Below, piece by piece: positions 45,272-55,482 of a stretch of 64,000 bases of DNA; position 1 is the first letter of the stretch; each line of letters opens with the position of its first letter. The DNA comes from Ustulina deusta. Its lineage: Eukaryota > Ascomycota > Sordariomycetes > Xylariales > Xylariaceae. Both the position numbers and the translations under genes were made by a program. The DNA lies in the NCBI GenBank assembly GCA_023159155.1, contig JAJNNX010000034.1:434001-498000 (forward strand), given 5' to 3'. The notes beneath the pieces are model-generated. The model had not been told where the DNA came from and ran no database searches. It saw nothing but the letters and a program-made list of their open reading frames with translations.

Positions 45272-45667
45272 TGGAGGGGAGATGTAGGAATGCGAGGCGG
45301 CACAGCAGGTCGCCTCCAGACACCGATGAGAACCGGGACTACCGGCTCAGGGCGTTAGTGAGCCAGGATTCTGGTGTTCTATAGAGATTTCGACTGTATT
45401 CTATATCATAGGTCATGTGTTCTCAGAAGTTGGCGTTGGTTCAAGCTTCCCTTCCTTGGTCGTTATTCTGCCAAATGTCATCTCCTATGTTTCATTGCGC
45501 TCTCAATGCAGGAATTCCCGTTGGTGAGTGAAGTAGCTGATCTTGACTCGACTCTTGGCGCCCAGCGTACACCAACACGCAACGGGTGCCTTTTGACCCT
45601 TCGGAATTTATTCACTGTCCAATCACGAGAGGAGGATCATCGCAGCTCTACCCCCCTCTTCTGGGAC

Positions 45668-46162
45668 ATGCATCCCCCCCCGGTCCAGGACAAAACCCTT
45701 CCCATGTTGCCTCCTGGAGACCCCGCGCCCCCGCTACGACTTGCTGATCGGCGGGGTCATCTAGAGACGCGGTCCCCCGTAGCGACGAGGCCCCCTGCCA
45801 CGAAAAAGCCGCCGAAACGAGCGATAAGCTGGTCTGAGGACCAAATAAACAGGCTACAGAAGGACAATAGAGAATTACGCCAAAAGATTCTCGACCAGAA
45901 GCGGACGGACGTAGAGAAGGACGAAACCATCGCATTCTTGACGCAGCAGAACGCCCAGTATCGGCAAGAGATAGACCGGAGAACTGACGTGGCGCAGTTT
46001 GCAAACAACATCATTGTTACGGTCCAGGACTTTCAAGAGGCACAATCACGACAGTCAGCCAGCTCAAGTGACTACGGAGCCATCCCTGCGAGCGAAGGTA
46101 GGGATAGTGGCACGATGGGGGATATGCTCAACGATATCATCAGAATCTACAGCCAAATATAG
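45668..46162 (+). CDS. Unrecognised coiled-coil protein
   Basis: From the first well-placed ATG (45668) the frame gives 164 residues. It is Pro-rich at the start (MLPPGDPAPPLR), with a basic patch (KKPPKR), then a coiled coil (DQINRLQKDNRELRQKILDQ; AFLTQQNAQYRQEIDRR) with leucine-zipper-like spacing but no clear bZIP basic region. The same frame is open upstream to 45374, so an additional 5' exon or an earlier start is possible. It lies about 400 bases downstream of the TGA-interrupted gene in the same orientation. Confidence 0.5.
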   Translation: MHPPPVQDKTLPMLPPGDPAPPLRLADRRGHLETRSPVATRPPATKKPPKRAISWSEDQINRLQKDNRELRQKILDQKRTDVEKDETIAFLTQQNAQYRQEIDRRTDVAQFANNIIVTVQDFQEAQSRQSASSSDYGAIPASEGRDSGTMGDMLNDIIRIYSQI

Positions 46163-46821
46163 AGGCGTGACTTGTATGGCTACAAAGTCATCGGTGTCCA
46201 TGGACTCTAGTTCATCTATGTTGTCATCAATAAGTACTGTTGCTCATCTTCTCTACTGTTGGGTTCGACCAGTGTCATTATGGCGTGATAAGGGCAGTTT
46301 CGCTATTGCCAGCGAACCAATTGCGGCGCAGAACGAAACTAGAATGGTGGCTGAGAACCAGGCGGCCGAGACGTGATAGTCCCCAACACGATATAAATCT
46401 TCGAGGTGTGACATCCTCGCTAGCGTCCTCCTCACCTTTCCATAAGTAAAAGCATCACCCGCCACAGTCTCAACTTAAAATAGCAATCAACCGTCTGGTA
46501 GCCGTAGTGAAAAGGCTATTTTAAGCAGCGCTTCCGCAAGTAATAGAATTAGATCTCCTGGGGCGCAAAGTCTCTACCCAACATGTTCTGCGCAGGATGC
46601 TAGGGCGTTTAACGCAAATTCCACAAAGCAAGGTTTCCCGGTAGGCAAATAATTTAATACTGGTGATTAAAAGGAAAAACGAGGGAAACCAATCTCATAC
46701 CCATGCAAAGAGCGACCCTAAATCTGCTATCTTTCAGCTAGTTACAGCTGCCACTAGCAGCAACACAGTGGATGACCCACTAATACCTAGTCGCCTCTAT
46801 CTCCACCTTCAATCACACCAA
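46163..46821. other. Intergenic, no supported gene
   Basis: Only short frames lie between the 3' ends of two genes. No repeat or RNA gene is recognised. Confidence 0.4.
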
Positions 46822-47439
46822 TTAAACGGCTCTTCTGCTAAAATTTAGGTTGGAGGTTCTCAACTGTCCACAAGAGCTGCACCGCGTGCTCGACCGAGAG
46901 TCTTCGACCTGCAATCGTTCAAACCGTCCTACAAGATCGGCCCCGGAATGGTGGCTTTCTGGACGGCGACCAGGCAGTTGGAAGCGGACTTTTTTCCGAT
47001 CGGCCCGCCCTCGGGCATCAGCGCGACGCGCTTGGTGCGAAGAGGGATGCGGCCGTTGGGCAATTCTCGCATTCTGCGCAAGAATCCGCCGCTGAATGTC
47101 CGGGTCACCGGTAGCACCAATGGCACTCCTGCGGCGCTCGGCTAGGCGGGAGCGGGAGTAGGCAGGCCGGTGGCTAGGGTTCGAATCTGGCACTTCGGAC
47201 AGCCGAGGGACGCCATCACGGCGGTCTCGGCTCGACGGAACCTGGCCGTCGATGTCGTGCGGTGCGACATGCCTATAAATGCGGGGCCGTTCGTAGGTAA
47301 CCCGTTCTATTGTGCGAGCCGACTCCTCGAGGTTCTTAATGTAGGGCGGGTAGCGATTACTTCGTAGCTTTCCGATTGCTCTCCAGGACGGATCAGACGG
47401 GAAAGGGTACGGTGTCGGGGGGCGATACCACTGAGCCAT
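46822..47439 (-). CDS. Arg-rich unrecognised protein
   Basis: ATG at 47439 opens a 205-codon frame: MAQWYRPPTPYPFPSDPSW, then a strongly basic disordered region (SRSRLAERRRSA; RADARGRADRKKVRF) and a C-terminal CSSCGQL. The DNA is GC-rich, so the openness of the frame is only moderate evidence. The start and the WYRPPTPYP opening look genuine. It may bind nucleic acid. No family was recognised. Confidence 0.42.
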   Translation of the reverse strand: MAQWYRPPTPYPFPSDPSWRAIGKLRSNRYPPYIKNLEESARTIERVTYERPRIYRHVAPHDIDGQVPSSRDRRDGVPRLSEVPDSNPSHRPAYSRSRLAERRRSAIGATGDPDIQRRILAQNARIAQRPHPSSHQARRADARGRADRKKVRFQLPGRRPESHHSGADLVGRFERLQVEDSRSSTRCSSCGQLRTSNLNFSRRAV

Positions 47440-47588
47440 GGCCCTGAGTTACTCCATATGCAGGGAGGCGATTGGGGAGCTTGTCATCAGGACTACTCTA
47501 ACCTGCCGAGATGGTTCTTTTATTCGGTTCGCCTAGCATGCACGGCCCCGGGGATCGGGAACGCCTTGGAAGTGGGTGGTAAACCACG

Positions 47589-47597
47589 GATCCCGGA
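47589..47597 (+). promoter_or_regulatory. GATCCCGGA motif, copy 3
   Basis: An exact copy of the 9-mer between the Arg-rich gene and the small basic gene at 47962. Function is inferred only. Confidence 0.3.
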
Positions 47598-47961
47598 ACA
47601 CAGGGCTCTCATACTCGTCTTTTACACGCTCTCTGGGTCCAGCACCCCGGAGCCGGGAGGGCAAGGTGTTGAGATCATCGGCGTAGCCAGGCCCAAGAAT
47701 ACGGATTCCTGGCCGATCTTTTAATAGTACCGGATGTGTTTGTTCCCGTGGGTGGCCCATAATGTAGCCCCAGGGCAAGCTGAGTTAGACGTCGTTGGCT
47801 CGCCTCGTCTCAGCCCCCGACCCTCACCCACCGCAATCCATGATTTCGTCCCAGCTCTATAAGTTGAGGCAATTAGCTGTTCATATGTGCCTAAGTTCCC
47901 GTGACCTACTAGGACACATTCACCACGATTGTTGTACAATCAGCCATACACATCTTTAGCA

Positions 47962-48408
47962 ATGGCTTACAGGAAGCGCTCCAGGAGCCACGCCCAAAAA
48001 GTCCATAGAAGGTTCAACGAGAGGCTGAGCACTCTCCGAAGCAAAATTGAGGAACTCAACGCCATTAAGGAGAACCGAGCGGTCATGATGTGGACAGACA
48101 AGGACAAAACGTTGGCTTGCGGAGATGAGCAGCTCCTGAAGAGTTTGGGTTACACTGTCCGGGTCCATCCAAATCGCGTTCGCCGCCCCACGTTGTCGCC
48201 CGCCAAGTCGGCCTCTTCGGCAGCTTCCCCTGACAGATATTCCCACTACGGCCAAAAAACATTTGAGGACGGGGAAGTATTCGGTCTAGGCTCGCTTCAG
48301 GAAAAGCAACCCCAGGTAGCCTCTGCGAAGGGAAACAGCTTGAAACCAAAGTGGAGGAAAGAGGACTTGGACTTGCTGGCTTTTGACTTTTTTAGCGACG
48401 ACTACTAG
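47962..48408 (+). CDS. Small basic protein with weak MADS-like pattern
   Basis: From ATG 47962 the product is 148 residues. The N terminus is basic (AYRKRSRSHAQKVHRR) and leads to FNERLSTLRSKIEELNAIKENRAVMMWTD, which has the spacing of a degenerate MADS helix-strand unit (TLxxKxxELxxxxxxxVxxxW) and is comparable to the clearer MADS-like gene at 42996. The remainder is Ser/Pro-rich with an acidic-aromatic end (LLAFDFFSDDY) like an activation motif. The MADS assignment is tentative. Confidence 0.45.
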   Translation: MAYRKRSRSHAQKVHRRFNERLSTLRSKIEELNAIKENRAVMMWTDKDKTLACGDEQLLKSLGYTVRVHPNRVRRPTLSPAKSASSAASPDRYSHYGQKTFEDGEVFGLGSLQEKQPQVASAKGNSLKPKWRKEDLDLLAFDFFSDDY

Positions 48409-48584
48409 GCTGTCGGGTTTTCTTGCTGCTGGACGGCGAACATGGAGTCTTTGTATACTACCAATTGGCGTTGTGTCATACGTATCATAGCGGGAATGCA
48501 CCTGTGAGGACGCGCATCTGCAGTCCGCGCTTAGCTTCAGCCCTATCACTTAAGCTTATCTCCAAGTGGCTTGCAGACTGTCAG

Positions 48585-49180
48585 GTTACTGGGCACAGCA
48601 GGTGCTTGAAGCTCTGTTCCTGTCACGCTCCTAAGTTAGGTTACTGGGTACGGTAGCGGACGCGGGCATTGCTCTGGCGAGTTCGCTCTACAACCTTTTA
48701 CGATTTAATGGGTGTCCAGTAACGCAATTGTATGCGGGTGTGGTGTTCAGTAACGCGATTCTACGGGTGTATAGTATCTAGTAATGCGGTTCTAGGGTGC
48801 TACAGTGTCTAGTAACCCTGTTCGGGCTTTATCCCCTACCTGCTGTACCTAGTAACCCTAGGTAGAGGCACACGTTCTACGCGGGCAGTCCCCTGGCGAG
48901 TTCGCTCTACAGCCCTTCGCGGTTCAACGGGTGTCCAGTAACGCAATTGTATGCGGGTGTGGTGTTCAGTAACGCGATTCTACAAGTGTATGGTATCTAG
49001 TAACCCGGTTCCAGGCTGCCATGGTGTCCAGTAACGCGATTCTACGGGTGTATGGTGTCTAGTAACCCGGTTCCAGGCTGCCATGGTGTCCAGTAACCCG
49101 GTTCGGGCTTTACCCCCCTACCTGCCGTACCTAGTAACCTGGGTAGAGGCATGCATCATGTCCAGTAACGCACTTCCAGC
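48585..49180. repeat. CCAGTAA/TTACTGG minisatellite with a 219-bp higher-order duplication
   Basis: About 13 copies of a (C/T)AGTAAC core spaced roughly 30 bases apart lie on the plus strand from 48716 onward. Two copies in the opposite orientation (GTTACTGGGCAC, GTTACTGGGTAC) lie just before, at about 48590-48655. A longer unit beginning GCGGGCA...TGGCGAGTTCGCTCTACA occurs at 48662 and again at 48881, an offset of 219 bases. No coding frame is present. Confidence 0.85.
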
Positions 49181-50716
49181 CAGAAGTGACCGTTGCCGCC
49201 AGAATCAAAGGACTTGGTGCGAGAAGAGTCATGCCGACTGTAACCGTCGCAACTTAATCCGTCATTGTAACTGGATAATGATGATGATCATATGATGGCA
49301 TATTCATGCAGTTAGTAAGTGTTGGCAGGCTACTTGCATCAGGGCTCCGACTTATTGGCGTTTTGTACGAGAGGGTGGGGTTGGTCTCAACACGTACGCG
49401 CTGATTGGTTACCGACAGGCTGGGTAGGATCGTCCTTTTTAAGTGCCGTGCGTCTGAGACCGTTGGTGGCGTCTAGTTTTGGTCCTGCAATGGATAACAT
49501 AACAATCGAAAATGGGGGAGAACTCGTTAGCCCAAGTCCAGACAGCTACAAGGGAGGATAACAAGAAGAGGTAGAGAAGACGCAATAATTTTAGACGCCC
49601 CAAGTTGCTTAACCAAACAGCGTGACAGTTAGATGCGATTGAATTGACAGGGCGTTGAAGTTGAATTAATTTTCGGCATTGCTGTGTTGGCCACCCCCTT
49701 AGCACGGCTTAGCCATCAGCTCAACATGCGCTACCCGGCACAAAACGCAATAGCCGTGATTGACCTACCTGGATTAGACAACCTTATAGGCAGGGAAGCA
49801 ACCATCTTCTCAGATACCAGGACGATTCTCATATTAGGCTGGCGCTTGCGATACCTATTAGTGATGATGCCACAGCCAACCACATGCGTATTTCTGGATA
49901 GATTATTCTATTTATCCCACTTGATCTTCGGGCTATTATTGAAGAGCATGTTATAGTTGGTTAAGTACGCGCTGTTACTTTGCCGGTTAGCTGCAGAGGC
50001 GACATAGCAACCTGTCGAGATAGGTGTTAAGGGTTCAACCCAATGCCTTGCCAGGTAGCAAGGCGAGCGGTTGTGGTGTTGGCGTGTATGTGTACTATAA
50101 TTAGATCGTCTAACATTGGTTCCGCCCCCAGCCGCTATTAATGGATCAATTTGTTTCTGTTAGGTCCGGACAATAGGTGGTTGGGTGGCTATACAAAGAT
50201 GTAGGCTTAGAACTGCAGGCCGATGCCTGTAATGCAGAATTAGATTTTCTATTTATTATCGCCAACAGCGTTCTCGGCGTAAAATGTGTCAAGGAGCACA
50301 AGTCGAGAGATTAGAAATCCCATTGAGAAAAAGTAGAATTTATTAATTCTCAACCTTTCTTAGGCAAGTTAAAAATCAGCCCGTAACCGTCACGTAACGA
50401 CCAGCGGCATCCATGCATACACTACCTAACAGCGCTCGAAGCATGGAATAGCGCCAGTTCTTGCCGAAGTAGCAAATCTTTAGCTTAGCGGCTGAAAAAG
50501 GAATACATGTTATACTAAGGAGAGGGCTTGTGGGCAGGCATGTTACATTCTAGAAAAAGCAAGGCTATTTTTAAATCATTCTATCCTGTTAGGTTTTGCA
50601 ACAAAGAACGTAGTTACGTAATAATAACTCTATAGAGATCTTATAGTCTGTATAACAAGGAGCAAAAAGCCTTTTATACGAAAATAAAAGGTTAAAATTG
50701 GTGCTTTATTCGAGGG
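49181..50716. other. Intergenic, no supported gene
   Basis: About 1.5 kb of short open frames with no domain signals. Nothing else is recognised. Confidence 0.4.
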
Positions 50717-51286
50717 ATGAAAGCAAAGCAACAGCTTCACTTCCAAGCCTATTCCTTTGCCACTATGGCAAAACATACAACTCCTATAATTTTAGGCGGC
50801 GAAATTCATATTGAATTGCAGGGAACAAGTCAAAATATGCCATTAACCCGTTCCCAGAAGAGAGTTAAACTAATCCTCAACGGATGGGTGCATCAGGCAC
50901 GCCACGACATGATCGCATCACGCGCATTTCAATTTACTTACGCGTCTATACACTCTATTGCTATCCCACCCCGCCTCTACCCAGCTCATTACTCTCCCCT
51001 AAGACTCCTCCATATCTTTTCATGGCTCTCTCGAGCAAGCACCTTACAACGTGATGACTTTCTCTACCTGTTCACGTTGAAAATCTACGAAGAGGCCACC
51101 AAGCTCAGTAGGCCACCTTGCCTCTGTATCCAAGTCTCGGTAGATGTTAATGAATGTATCGAGTCCATATGTTGGCATCCAACTTATATCGCCGCATATT
51201 GCGTGGTTACCCCATTGCCTGCGGGTCCTTGTGTCACGCTGCACATATCTTCGGAAAAGAAGAGAGCAGTGTGTAGCACAACCTAA
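50717..51286 (+). CDS. Hypothetical open frame
   Basis: ATG 50717 opens 189 codons. The product contains PIILGGEIHIELQG, an aromatic/His-rich middle and several cysteines near the end. No family, signal peptide or clear membrane segment was recognised. Its end runs into the GC-rich remnant that follows. It could be a chance frame. Confidence 0.25.
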   Translation: MKAKQQLHFQAYSFATMAKHTTPIILGGEIHIELQGTSQNMPLTRSQKRVKLILNGWVHQARHDMIASRAFQFTYASIHSIAIPPRLYPAHYSPLRLLHIFSWLSRASTLQRDDFLYLFTLKIYEEATKLSRPPCLCIQVSVDVNECIESICWHPTYIAAYCVVTPLPAGPCVTLHISSEKKRAVCSTT

Positions 51287-51289
51287 TTT

Positions 51290-52290
51290 GGCCGGCGAAT
51301 GGGAGGAGGGGCCGGTATCGCCTCTTCGTATCCCAGGATCTAGTCTGCGAGTGGCTCCGGCCAGATGTCGTGGACGCCAAGGGCTGGATGATATCCGAGG
51401 AGCAGTTAAAGGACCTGTTCCGCTTCAACCAGTGGCAAGAACGCGCCCGGCGACTCAAGCCCGACGAACCCGCTGCCCAGCTACCGAAAGACCTGCTAGC
51501 CACGTTGGGACGACCCCCTACTGCCACCCGAGTACTACGACACGTTTCCCGAGGACTACATCCACGACGGCGCGCACCAATTCATGGCGAGACACACCAC
51601 CAGCCTTGCGGGGTGGTATCCTGGACGAATTTTAGGACGAAGGTAGACACCCAGGGCCTCAGGACCACACACACCGAGTATATGTTGTACCTGACCCACC
51701 GGTTCAACGTGCTGGCGGGCCCCGTCCGCAGGACACAGGCCGCGGCCGACCAGGCCTTTGCAAAGGTCCTCGTGTTGGTCATCTTGGAAGACAACGAGCC
51801 CGGCTCGCCGCCACCGTGCTTCTGATGTACCTGGAGGAGACCAAGGGGTAGCGCGAAGCCAACCTGGAGCTCATACCGGTGTGGTACCGCGAGAGTGGCT
51901 CGGGGAACAGGATCGCCAAGCTGTCCAGGTACGCGCTGCACGAGCGATCAAGAGTCAAGCGAGTGTCCGCGAACAAATACGTAGCTATCAGCCCCGACTT
52001 CGACCGCAATGCCCCCGTCGCGGTGTCGACGGCCAAGGACATGAGGCGCGTTTGGCATCCTGGATGAGTGGATGACCCAGGAAGCGGCCAAGAAGACCCG
52101 AGGCAGCCAAGAGGCCCGACCACGGCAGTCGACGTTTGACGCCTCCACTTAGTCGGCCGATGCTGCGAGCCCGTTCCTGGCCAATCTCTCTCCATCCGGC
52201 TCGTCACATCCATCACGGCCAAGACCGATAGCCGCGGCCCTGGCCAGCCATTTGGGTTGCTCTCTCCTCCTGGATCGTGAGAGATTTTTT
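51290..52290 (+). pseudogene. Decayed GC-rich coding remnant of unknown family
   Basis: Successive plus-strand segments in different frames read like one protein: LFVSQDLVCEWLRPDVVDAKGW and QLKDLFRFNQWQERARRLKPDE; then, shifted, YYDTFPEDYIHDGAHQFMARH; then HTEYMLYLTHRFNVLAGPVRR; then IPVWYRESGSGNRIAKLSRYAL and SANKYVAISPDFDRNAP. At least three frame changes and a stop separate them. The GC content is clearly higher than the neighbouring AT-leaning DNA, suggesting different origin. I cannot assign a family. Confidence 0.4.
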
Positions 52291-52330
52291 GGAAGTAGGT
52301 GAACGGCCGATGGATATGGACACGCAACAA

Positions 52331-52957
52331 CGCTTTCTAACAGCCTTTCCTTATGTTTTTACCTAAGCTAGCTTTAGACTATGCTACATACTTGCTCTCT
52401 CTTTTTATAACAGTTGGTTCTTTTGTTTCAATAAAAGGTTCGTCCTGTAAAGGCTAAAGATGGAATAATTTACAGCTCTTCCGTGATGTGGTGCTACCCC
52501 TTGACCCGCGACTGCTGCCTAATTGCGTTGCCATTTGCTCTGGCGGGCCTGATGAAGAAGCACCTTGGCACGCTCGACCAGGTCGAAAAGAAGCCGGAGA
52601 TATCGGTCGAAGACCTGTTTGAAACGTAAGGGGGGGGGGGGGGGGGGGGGGGAGAACCAAGAGTCAGCCCCAAACTATACCGATGGAAATGATTAAGATT
52701 ATGTATTTACATGTTTCCTAGTCTTGTCAGCTTTTTGTAGCCGCCTTGGCCGTGCAAGTACTTACACTGTACTGGACCTGACCCCACGGAGAGTGAGTAG
52801 ACGCACGAGTTTAGTTTAAGTAAGTTACTCACCTCACTCCGTAATACCTGACCCGCCGGTTTGCCCACCCCAGAGCGCATATTCTTTCCCCTCTATTTCT
52901 ATCTATTCATACATCGAGACCAAGAAGCGTCCGGCGTTTTGCCTTAACCTCTCTCTT
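52331..52957. other. Non-coding spacer with a poly-G run
   Basis: No gene is supported. It contains the 23-nt G homopolymer at 52630-52652 and lies between the GC-rich remnant and the LINE-associated small frame. Confidence 0.45.
52630..52652 (+). repeat. Uninterrupted run of 23 G
   Basis: A homopolymer of 23 G residues. It can form G-quadruplex structure and is also a typical place for sequencing or assembly length error. Confidence 0.9.
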
Positions 52958-53158
52958 TTAGCCTTCATCCGCCGTGGGGTTTAGCATGTTGTAGTAGTCG
53001 TCCCAGCCTTCTATCGCGTCAAAATCAGGTTCCGCGTCATCGGGCCCTGCGAGGTCCCATCTACCGGGGACCCCGTCCGGGTGCTCGAGCTGAATGCGGA
53101 ACTCTTCCTCTCCCTGGGACACCAGCTGCAAATAATTAACTCCGTTGGTTCTCTCCAT
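52958..53158 (-). CDS. Small acidic open frame beside the LINE remnant
   Basis: ATG 53158 opens 66 codons: RTNGVNYLQLVSQGEEEFR, then an Asp/Glu/Pro-rich end (GPDDAEPDFDAIEGWDDYY). It lies just 3' of the minus-strand reverse transcriptase remnant and on the same strand, so it could be element-encoded. The composition is clearly protein-like. No family was recognised. Confidence 0.4.
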   Translation of the reverse strand: MERTNGVNYLQLVSQGEEEFRIQLEHPDGVPGRWDLAGPDDAEPDFDAIEGWDDYYNMLNPTADEG

Positions 53159-53397
53159 CTTTGTACTTCTTGGCTAATTCTTTATAGCGGGCTTGTATAT
53201 TTCTGTTTGCTTTGTGTGTTGAGTTTGTACCTTTCCAGCTCGGGAATATCTTAGCTTGAGAGAGCTCCTTCTATCGTTTCTGTGTTGTGTTTCCATATTT
53301 GTTGTTCTATTGGGAGGAGGTAGGTCTCGATGTTGAGCGCTGGCCTCGATATCGCCTTGAAGGCTCCGGTAATTCTAGCTGCTCTAACTTAGATGGT

Positions 53398-55020
53398 CTA
53401 TAGTATCTCTAGTATCTTGTTAGTATATGCCTTGCCGCGTACGTCTGCGTTGAACCACGCCGAGCATGCATATAGCATTTGTGGCACAGCGACTCCGCGG
53501 TAGATTTTCCTCATGCCGTCGTACCCTACTCCCCAGGCTGAATTGCCTAGACATTCCATAGCTGTAACCGTTTTCATAAGCTTCTGTCGTATCCCTTCGA
53601 TATGCGGTTTCCAAGTAAGTTTGGTATCCATGGTAACCCCTAAGTACTTGCATATCGGTTCTGGCGCTATCTCGCCCCGCGGGGTCTAGAGCTTCCGTCC
53701 TATGTCGATTCTTTTCCTCGCTCTAGTAAAGCATGTGAGTTGGAACTTCTTAGGGGCGAAGATGCGTGCGTCTTTGCCCATTGTTCTGCTGTTTACAGGG
53801 CTCCCCTCAGTTTATTGCAAGTCTCCTCCGTCGTATCTCCTACTGCTAGAATAGCTATATCGTCAATATATCCCGTGGCAGAGGTGTCTCCCTTGTTGCA
53901 GTTATCGATGAGGTCGGCGTTGTAGAAAAGGTACAGGATGGGGGAGAGCAGTGAGCCCTGTGGGATTCCTGTTGAGATCTCGTATTGTGCAGATTTGTAG
54001 CCGTCGATGGCAATGCTCGTCTTTCTTGCTTAAAAAAGCTTCTAATCCAGTTGACGATCTTCTCCTCTATTCTCCACTTTCGTAGGTTATATAGTAGCCG
54101 TCGATGTAAGACGTTGTCAAAAGCCCCCGATACATCTAGCAGGAGCAGACTCGCGACTTGGCCTTTGCCGGTGTTCCAGGCTGTGTATATCTTTTCGATA
54201 ATGATATGCAATGCGTGCTCAGTCGACCTCAGCCTTCTTCCTCCTATATATGTGTTTGGCAGAAGCTAATGTACTTCCGCTAGGTAGCTTATCCGTTTTG
54301 CAATAATTGCATCCATAATCTTACCTATTGTGTTTAGGAGTGCTATAGGGCGGTATGCTTTAGGGACTGTATAATTGTCTTTTCCTGGTTTGCGTAGTAC
54401 TACCGTGATAGATTGCCGAAAATGTTCTGGGCAGTGTCCCAAGGCGAGACTGTGGCTGAAGATTCTCATGAGGTGTATTTTGATCTGTGGGAGCGCCGCC
54501 TTTAAGATCATGTTTGGGATCCCATCCGGGCCCGGTGGTTTTAGAGATGGCGTTGCCTGGATTGCGTTCTCTATTTCCTCGGTTGTTATTGGTGGTGTAG
54601 GTATTTGGTCTGTGTACGTGGCGCTGTTAATGTCGTCCAGGTTGGCGTCTGGGGGAAGCTGGGAAGAACGTCTCCCTGAGGAGTCGTGCCTTCTCCACTT
54701 TGACGGCTTTCTGTCCGGTGGTTGGGTGCCTTAGTTCAGGGGTAACGTTTGGTGCTTGGCTTTCCCTATTTCTTGTCCACTTGGCAATTTTCCAAAGGGA
54801 TTCCGACGACTCCGCTGCCTTTTCCACCTTTTCCCCGTGTGATTGTCGTAGCGCTTTCCTAATTATTCTTGTTTTGACGTTCCTTGCCGCCCGGCAGGCT
54901 TCCCATGATTCCTCGGTGTTGTAGCACGCCATTTTCTATACGGTTTCTGGGTGTGCATCCAACAAGTGCTCCAGTCTTCTCTGCTCGTCATATCCTACCG
55001 CACCCAAAGATAACCTCTCC
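53398..55020 (-). mobile_element. Truncated, frameshifted LINE (non-LTR) reverse transcriptase
   Basis: Read on the minus strand, segments in varying frames give the order of a non-LTR reverse transcriptase. They are SLKPPGPDGIPNMILKAALP, YRPIALLNTIGKIMDAIIAKR, SLLLLDVSGAFDNVLHRRLL, a G-I-P-Q-G-S-type block, the catalytic YIDD box (near 53860; TSATGYIDDIAILAVG), and KYLGVTMDTKLTWKPHIEGIRQK. This is the Tad/I-type arrangement seen in fungi. The 5' end (endonuclease and ORF1) is missing, and several frame changes and stops show it is dead. The boundaries are approximate. Confidence 0.8.
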
Positions 55021-55482
55021 CAGTAGAGGCTCGAAAAATATTATATATATTATGAAAGAGCTAGACTTGGGAAGATTGAATGCGATTTAGTCGACCTAGT
55101 TAGTGTTGCGGATCAGAGCATGGCAATGGATTTACTCTACCAGCTATGCGTATCAGATACGAAGAAGGAGGGTAAGGGTAAAAGAAGCACCACAAAAGAA
55201 CACTGTCAAGAGAATGTTGCTCAGGTCAGGTAGGCGGGCGGAAAGGGGGTATACATTGTCTCGGTGACCAGCGGTTTAGGAGACCGACCCGAGGGCCCGA
55301 GAGATCCCTTATAAATAAGGGATCTCCTGAGCTAATCTTACAGGACAAGACTTAGACTTCAAATCATTTTAATACACTTCAGTTGAGCTTATTAATATTA
55401 GCGCTAGCTTATCGTCTATACGAGACCGACTATACACCTCCCTAAGATTCATCTTTATCTCAATCACGCCTAGATTTGCGCC
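55021..55482. other. Intergenic upstream of the ankyrin gene
   Basis: No frame is supported. A short inverted repeat (GAGATCCCTTATAAATAAGGGATCTC) at about 55300-55327 could form a hairpin. Confidence 0.4.

Noticed and set aside
47160..47195. GGGTTCGAATC word resembling a tRNA T-loop
   Set aside because: It lies inside the Arg-rich coding frame, and no cloverleaf can be drawn.
49560..54932. Search for a DUF3435 captain recombinase in the repeat-rich part
   Set aside because: No frame carried the tyrosine-recombinase pattern; only a LINE reverse transcriptase and an unassigned remnant were found.
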